NCBI RefSeq assembly: GCF_025264625.1
Contig: NZ_CP093313.1
Location: 4,154,001-4,218,000 of the forward strand
Direction: 5' to 3'
Length of the DNA: 64,000 nt
From: Occallatibacter riparius
GTDB lineage: Bacteria; Acidobacteriota; Terriglobia; Terriglobales; Acidobacteriaceae
In this document: positions 61,201 through 64,000 of the stretch, one piece after another
Layout of the letters: each line of letters opens with the position of its first letter
Numbering within the stretch: position 1 is the stretch's first letter
Translations under genes and position numbers: made by a program
Notes under the pieces: generated by a model
Told to the model about the DNA's origin: nothing
Database searches by the model: none
What the model saw: the letters and a program-made list of their open reading frames with translations, nothing else

Positions 61201-62893
61201 GGCGACCCTCACTGCGAAGGCGCTAACGAATGAAGAGTCTGACGCGCTCGAGATGACGCTGCCCATTCTGCCCTTCGGCGTGAAGCAGCGCGCGGCGGGC
61301 ACCGGCGTGGTCTACTCCGGCGCAGGGCAGAACCAATGGTCGTTCGCGTATCCGGCACAATCCGATGCAGGAACTCGCGGCTTGACTGTAACGATTGCGC
61401 CTTCCGTTGCCGGAACCGTTTTCGATGCGCTCGACTACCTCACCAGCTATCCGTGGGGATGCACGGAGCAGACCATGTCGAGCTTCCTGCCGGACCTCAT
61501 CGTTTCGGAGGCAGTGGACAAGCTGCACCTCAAGTCGCCCATCGATCCCAAGACGCTCAACGACATGGTTTCCGCAGGCATAGAGCGTCTGCAGGATTTC
61601 CAGCATGACGATGGAGGGTGGGGCTGGTGGCCCGATGATCCCAGTCGCGTCTTCATGACTGCCTACGTTGTGAGCGGCCTCGGCCAGGCCAAGGCGAGCC
61701 ACGAGATCGATAAAGACAAGTTCGACAAAGGCCGCGCCTGGCTGGCGAAGGCTCTCGCCAATCACCCCAACATGGTTCCCGATCTGCGCGCGTATGTTGT
61801 CTACGCTCTCGCAACTACGGGAGACGCACCCAAAGAGGCGATGAACCGTGCGTGGACTGATCGCAACAAGCTAACTGATGAAGGCCTCGCGCTCCTCGGC
61901 CTCGCTTTCGACGCGGCCGGTGACGCGCGCGCGAAGGAAGCTGCAGAGCTGCTGGAAAAGAAAGCCAACGTGACAGACAGCGATGCCCACTGGGATTCGA
62001 ACTACGACGGCCTGCTCGAATACTGGTACGACACGTCCAGCGAGACCACGGCTTTCGCGCTCAAGCTCCTTGTGCATCAAAAGCCGCAGAGCGGCCTGCT
62101 CAGCAAGTCGGCACGCTGGCTGGCTCAGCACCGCGACGGCGATTACTGGTATACGACCAAGCAGACCGCGCTCGTCATTGAAGGACTCACAGATTATCTT
62201 GCTCTCAGTGGTGAACTGGCCAACGAGTCCGATGTCGAGGTCCTCGTCAACGGAACCAGCGTGGGCAAGCGCCACTTCGGCCCCGCGGACGCATTTGGAT
62301 CGCCATGGCGCGTCAAGCTCAGCGGAGATCAGGTTGCGAACGGCGGCCAAATCACAATCCGCAAATCCGGCAACGGCATTACATACTGGTCCGCGGAGAA
62401 CTCCTGGTACTCGACTGACAAGCGCCAGTACCAGAAGGGAACTGTCGCGCTCAACATCACGCGCGACTACTACATCCTCCAGAAGAAGCAGGACAAGCCA
62501 ACCGATCCCATCACCTACGATCTTGCTCCGCTCAGCGGCCCGGTGCACATCGGCGACGTGATCGCGGTGCGGCTCGCTATCGGCGGCAGCAGCTTCAGCT
62601 ACGTTCTCGCGGAGGACCCGATTCCTGCCGGAACCGAGTTCGTTCCCAATGCAAGCCTCTACACGCTCAACCACAAGCCGGACTGGTGGGCCGACTGGTT
62701 TACGCGCAAGGAGTTCCACGACGACCGCGCTGCTTTCTTCAACACGGAATTCAGCGGCCGGCGCGAATACGTTTATCTTCTCAAGGTGGTGAATCCCGGC
62801 AAGTTCACCATCAGCCCCGCCGTTGCGGGTCCGATGTATCAGCCCGACACGCAAACCAGCAGCGATCCCGCGGCGCTCGAGGTGCTCCCATGA
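58202..62893 (+). CDS. Bacterial alpha-2-macroglobulin family protein (YfaS-like)
   Basis: 1563 residues: signal peptide (KLVVSVLFLVLCAAAAAKDA), macroglobulin domains (AYVYTDRPVYRPGHTVHIKGIVRRD, KKPEYQVTVKPAAQRIVQGNTL), bait-like region, and the thioester domain YPWGCTEQTMSSFLPDLIVSE with C1087-T-E-Q1090, so the thioester is intact. A GWGWWPDD helical part and a C-terminal beta domain follow. An acidic insert (about residues 456-480) is unusual. It traps proteases in the periplasm by analogy. It overlaps DUF1175 by ATGA and the next membrane gene by ATGA. Confidence 0.92.
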   Translation: MNPRKLVVSVLFLVLCAAAAAKDAPRSFSLSTSRTFSPGESVKIQLFSRNVPEFEFRVYKVNDLEKFFAGLKDPHSFGEHGESPAEQIDQRTWLERIHDWKAHLWWTVRHFFRGQFTDGARDTFREQQGKLGKRSRIVGATQFAQIPILNQSQLVAKWKLQTPPAVVSETQQLPVEGLGKGVYLIEATDGTYKAYTVAVVTSIAVVERGGQGASLFVADRKTGAPVADADVVMWAGGKQQSSGKTDNDGLANLTMEVRGGEQGAEPENVWILARHGDDAALVTPWGYSFHSQNSNDLDAYVYTDRPVYRPGHTVHIKGIVRRDVNDTVVLPQVPSVTMTIEGGGKTVFEKDLPVSAHGTVTTDLNLESDAALGFYSIRLRMKDQPAGYGGFGYGNFEVQEYKKPEYQVTVKPAAQRIVQGNTLQAIIEARYFFGEPVPGAKVKYVVHTSTHYWWGEEDEGDDNAGGSEGEGSYPEEDDTYGATEQQEHEGVLDANGRLAISLPVSLDPKHEDQNFRIEARVTDAANREVSGHATVLATYGSFHINVEPVSYVVQGGQPVRVKVTAQDYDNKPVQTAVHLVSTLQKWDSVTHEYSKTTAATRDANTGADGTVLVDIPIGSSGDFKIAATAQTPEQRTVEGDTWVWVWNGAGQAYQENTQIQIVADKKSYQVGDTAHLLLVTGLKESWAVVTVEGNSVQSRRIVHGSGDSAAFDVPITAQSAPNVVVTAILVHDDQVATAQKKLKVPLTERTLTITATPDKQKYLPGETGTFDVFTADSNGNPVQADISFGEVDEALYSVRPDQSGDIVGAFYPSRYVYLQTQSSFEFYFSGQAGTKSPLLAELNTAAGLYHPRMSQVKPGSDLVMPKVRKAFPDTAYWNPNVRTGPEGHARVQFAFPDALTTWRTTVRAMTDDGKAGAMITRVLVRKNLIVRLAAPRFFRQGDETVLRVIAHNYLESAKEVTFALDMQGLDIIRGQTQKVTIPAKGESYVDWRVRSKTTGTATLTAKALTNEESDALEMTLPILPFGVKQRAAGTGVVYSGAGQNQWSFAYPAQSDAGTRGLTVTIAPSVAGTVFDALDYLTSYPWGCTEQTMSSFLPDLIVSEAVDKLHLKSPIDPKTLNDMVSAGIERLQDFQHDDGGWGWWPDDPSRVFMTAYVVSGLGQAKASHEIDKDKFDKGRAWLAKALANHPNMVPDLRAYVVYALATTGDAPKEAMNRAWTDRNKLTDEGLALLGLAFDAAGDARAKEAAELLEKKANVTDSDAHWDSNYDGLLEYWYDTSSETTAFALKLLVHQKPQSGLLSKSARWLAQHRDGDYWYTTKQTALVIEGLTDYLALSGELANESDVEVLVNGTSVGKRHFGPADAFGSPWRVKLSGDQVANGGQITIRKSGNGITYWSAENSWYSTDKRQYQKGTVALNITRDYYILQKKQDKPTDPITYDLAPLSGPVHIGDVIAVRLAIGGSSFSYVLAEDPIPAGTEFVPNASLYTLNHKPDWWADWFTRKEFHDDRAAFFNTEFSGRREYVYLLKVVNPGKFTISPAVAGPMYQPDTQTSSDPAALEVLP

Positions 62894-63768
62894 CTGTCCG
62901 ATTCCTCTCTACTACACGAGACCTCCTCGTACTCGGCGCGCGCCGGCTGCTGGGTGCAAGGCTGTGGGCTGCGCTGCAATTCGTTGGCATCGCCGTTCTC
63001 ATCTCTATCGGATTGCTCTGGACGCGCATTCCCGAGAAGAACGCGTTTGAAGTAGCCTTGACTCTTTTCGTGCCGTTGCTCGTCGCTGCGGGATTCCTGG
63101 CATTGCAGGCCGCCTATCTCCGTTCGCTTCTGCGAGAACCCGCCGAACCGGAGCAGCACGAGGTTTCGCTGGCCCTCGGGGCACTCACGCTACTCCTGTG
63201 GATCGCGATCGGATGGATTCTCTGGAACTTCATCGACCGATTCGATGCAAACGACTATCAGTGGGCGATGTATCTCAATTCGCGTTTCGATCCCGATATG
63301 CGGTCGCGCATTCTCACTTATGATCACTTATCAAAGGGTTTCGATTACGCTGCATGGTTGCTGCGCTGGGTGCTTGTTCCCGGCGTGTTGCTGCCGCTCG
63401 GCTGCACGGCCTTTTACGGCCTTCGGCGCGGTCCCTGGCGGCGTATCCTGCGTGTCTGGATCGCGTGGCGCTGGTGGCTCGTCGTGCTCCTCCTTGCGCT
63501 CATTGGCGACGTTTTGCCCAGGTATTTCTTTGTTGGCGACCCCAAGGGCTCGGTACAGGCGCAGGTCTGGCGAGTCATTCTGAAACTGATTGCCGCTTAC
63601 ATCGTTTCGGTGCTCTGCTGGATTCTTGCGCTCGCGTGGTCCGCAGCGCTTGTCATCAGCCCACTGGAAGCTTCACCGTCCAGCCCCGCAGCGATCATTT
63701 CGGGCCGCCTCGAAGGCCGTCCATTACCGGTGGGCAATGCCGACGAGAACCTCAGTGGGAACGCCTGA
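62890..63768 (+). CDS. Multispan membrane protein of the A2M cassette
   Basis: 292 residues with about six membrane helices: LWAALQFVGIAVLISIGLLW, ALTLFVPLLVAAGFLALQAAYL, LSLALGALTLLLWIAIGWILW-like, AWLLRWVLVPGVLLPLGC, WWLVVLLLALIGDVLP and LIAAYIVSVLCWILALAWSAAL. The ATG overlaps the A2M stop by four bases. No family is recognised. The tight coupling suggests it anchors or exports the A2M protein. Its 3' end overlaps the convergent gene at 63724. Confidence 0.8.
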   Translation: MTVRFLSTTRDLLVLGARRLLGARLWAALQFVGIAVLISIGLLWTRIPEKNAFEVALTLFVPLLVAAGFLALQAAYLRSLLREPAEPEQHEVSLALGALTLLLWIAIGWILWNFIDRFDANDYQWAMYLNSRFDPDMRSRILTYDHLSKGFDYAAWLLRWVLVPGVLLPLGCTAFYGLRRGPWRRILRVWIAWRWWLVVLLLALIGDVLPRYFFVGDPKGSVQAQVWRVILKLIAAYIVSVLCWILALAWSAALVISPLEASPSSPAAIISGRLEGRPLPVGNADENLSGNA

Positions 63769-64000
63769 TCGCAGCCACTGAAGCACCTGATCGCGTCCGA
63801 AGCGATCGACAAGCTTCGCCGCGTAAATCGCCGCTTCACGGTGGGCAGCCTCTGACTGCGCTTCCGTATCGGAATGTCTGAGGCTCGCTTCGACTGTGTC
63901 AAAACTGAACGCTGCTCTGCGTTGACGTATCGCAGCGCCCTGGTCGGATGCTGACCACAGTTCGACCAGCCCCTCGCGCAGCCACAGCGGTGCCGCTGGT
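63724..64000 (-). CDS. Peptidase MA-like protein, C-terminal part (partial)
   Basis: On the minus strand an open frame runs from the right edge to a TAA at 63724-63726 and encodes 91 residues. The start reads APLWLREGLVELWSASDQ, close to the P-x-WL-x-EGL(A/V)E block that follows HExxH in peptidase MA-like proteins. The end reads AAIYAAKLVDRFGRDQVLQWLRSGVP. The HExxH part is outside the window. It overlaps the membrane protein gene by 45 bp, tail to tail. Confidence 0.62.
   Translation of the reverse strand, partial: PAAPLWLREGLVELWSASDQGAAIRQRRAAFSFDTVEASLRHSDTEAQSEAAHREAAIYAAKLVDRFGRDQVLQWLRSGVPTEVLVGIAHR

Overview
The window is a GC-rich, gene-dense bacterial chromosome segment, most likely from an Acidobacteriota (class Terriglobia) genome. 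Hallmarks seen: a PadR regulator directly upstream of an orphan MacB/FtsX-type permease of the ADOP kind (8586-11594), a large TonB-dependent receptor with an N-terminal carboxypeptidase-regulatory-like domain (44369-47842), Tat-secreted oxidoreductase and phospholipase genes, and many signal-peptide enzymes. No rRNA, tRNA, CRISPR array, transposase or phage gene was recognised.

Layout. 1-8.5 kb: tail of an unknown gene, Tat-exported phospholipase C-like phosphoesterase, RecQ, then (minus) a sphingomyelinase-like metallophosphoesterase and two cyclophilins, and a serine carboxypeptidase-like peptidase. 8.5-16 kb: PadR/ADOP pair, retropepsin-like protein, EF-P with an atypical tip residue, a self-regulated membrane protein/XRE pair, an HD-CBS-HEPN-like stress protein and a DinB-fold protein. 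16-25.9 kb: outer-membrane barrel, a long intergenic region with repeats, a serine-synthesis pair (SerA with an N-terminal HTH, class V aminotransferase), a FecR-like Gly/His-rich protein, a membrane-anchored SpoIIE phosphatase and a YqeY protein. A perfect 43-bp inverted repeat brackets this serA-yqeY segment. 25.9-33 kb: NmrA-like and Gfo/Idh/MocA proteins, an acyltransferase-esterase-hydrolase operon and a sugar transferase.

33-48 kb is the most distinctive part. It holds cytochrome c and porin genes (minus), a CuA-type cupredoxin, a cytochrome c lipoprotein and a nucleotidyltransferase (plus), then a response regulator, dCache-like histidine kinase, second porin and type-1 copper protein in one tight operon, and facing it a TonB receptor, HPr-kinase-like protein and MFS transporter. 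Three intergenic regions in this stretch carry TGTCA-type half-sites repeated every 11 bp, the layout expected for an OmpR/PhoB-family regulator. I propose one regulon for periplasmic copper/haem electron transfer coupled to outer-membrane transport; the substrate is unknown.

48-64 kb: ferritin-like protein, HrpB helicase, ECF sigma factor with a zinc-finger anti-sigma protein, soluble lytic transglycosylase, small zinc-ribbon protein, FumC, NagB, and a translationally coupled DUF1175-(alpha-2-macroglobulin)-membrane protein cassette. A gene truncated at the right edge encodes the end of a peptidase MA-like protein.
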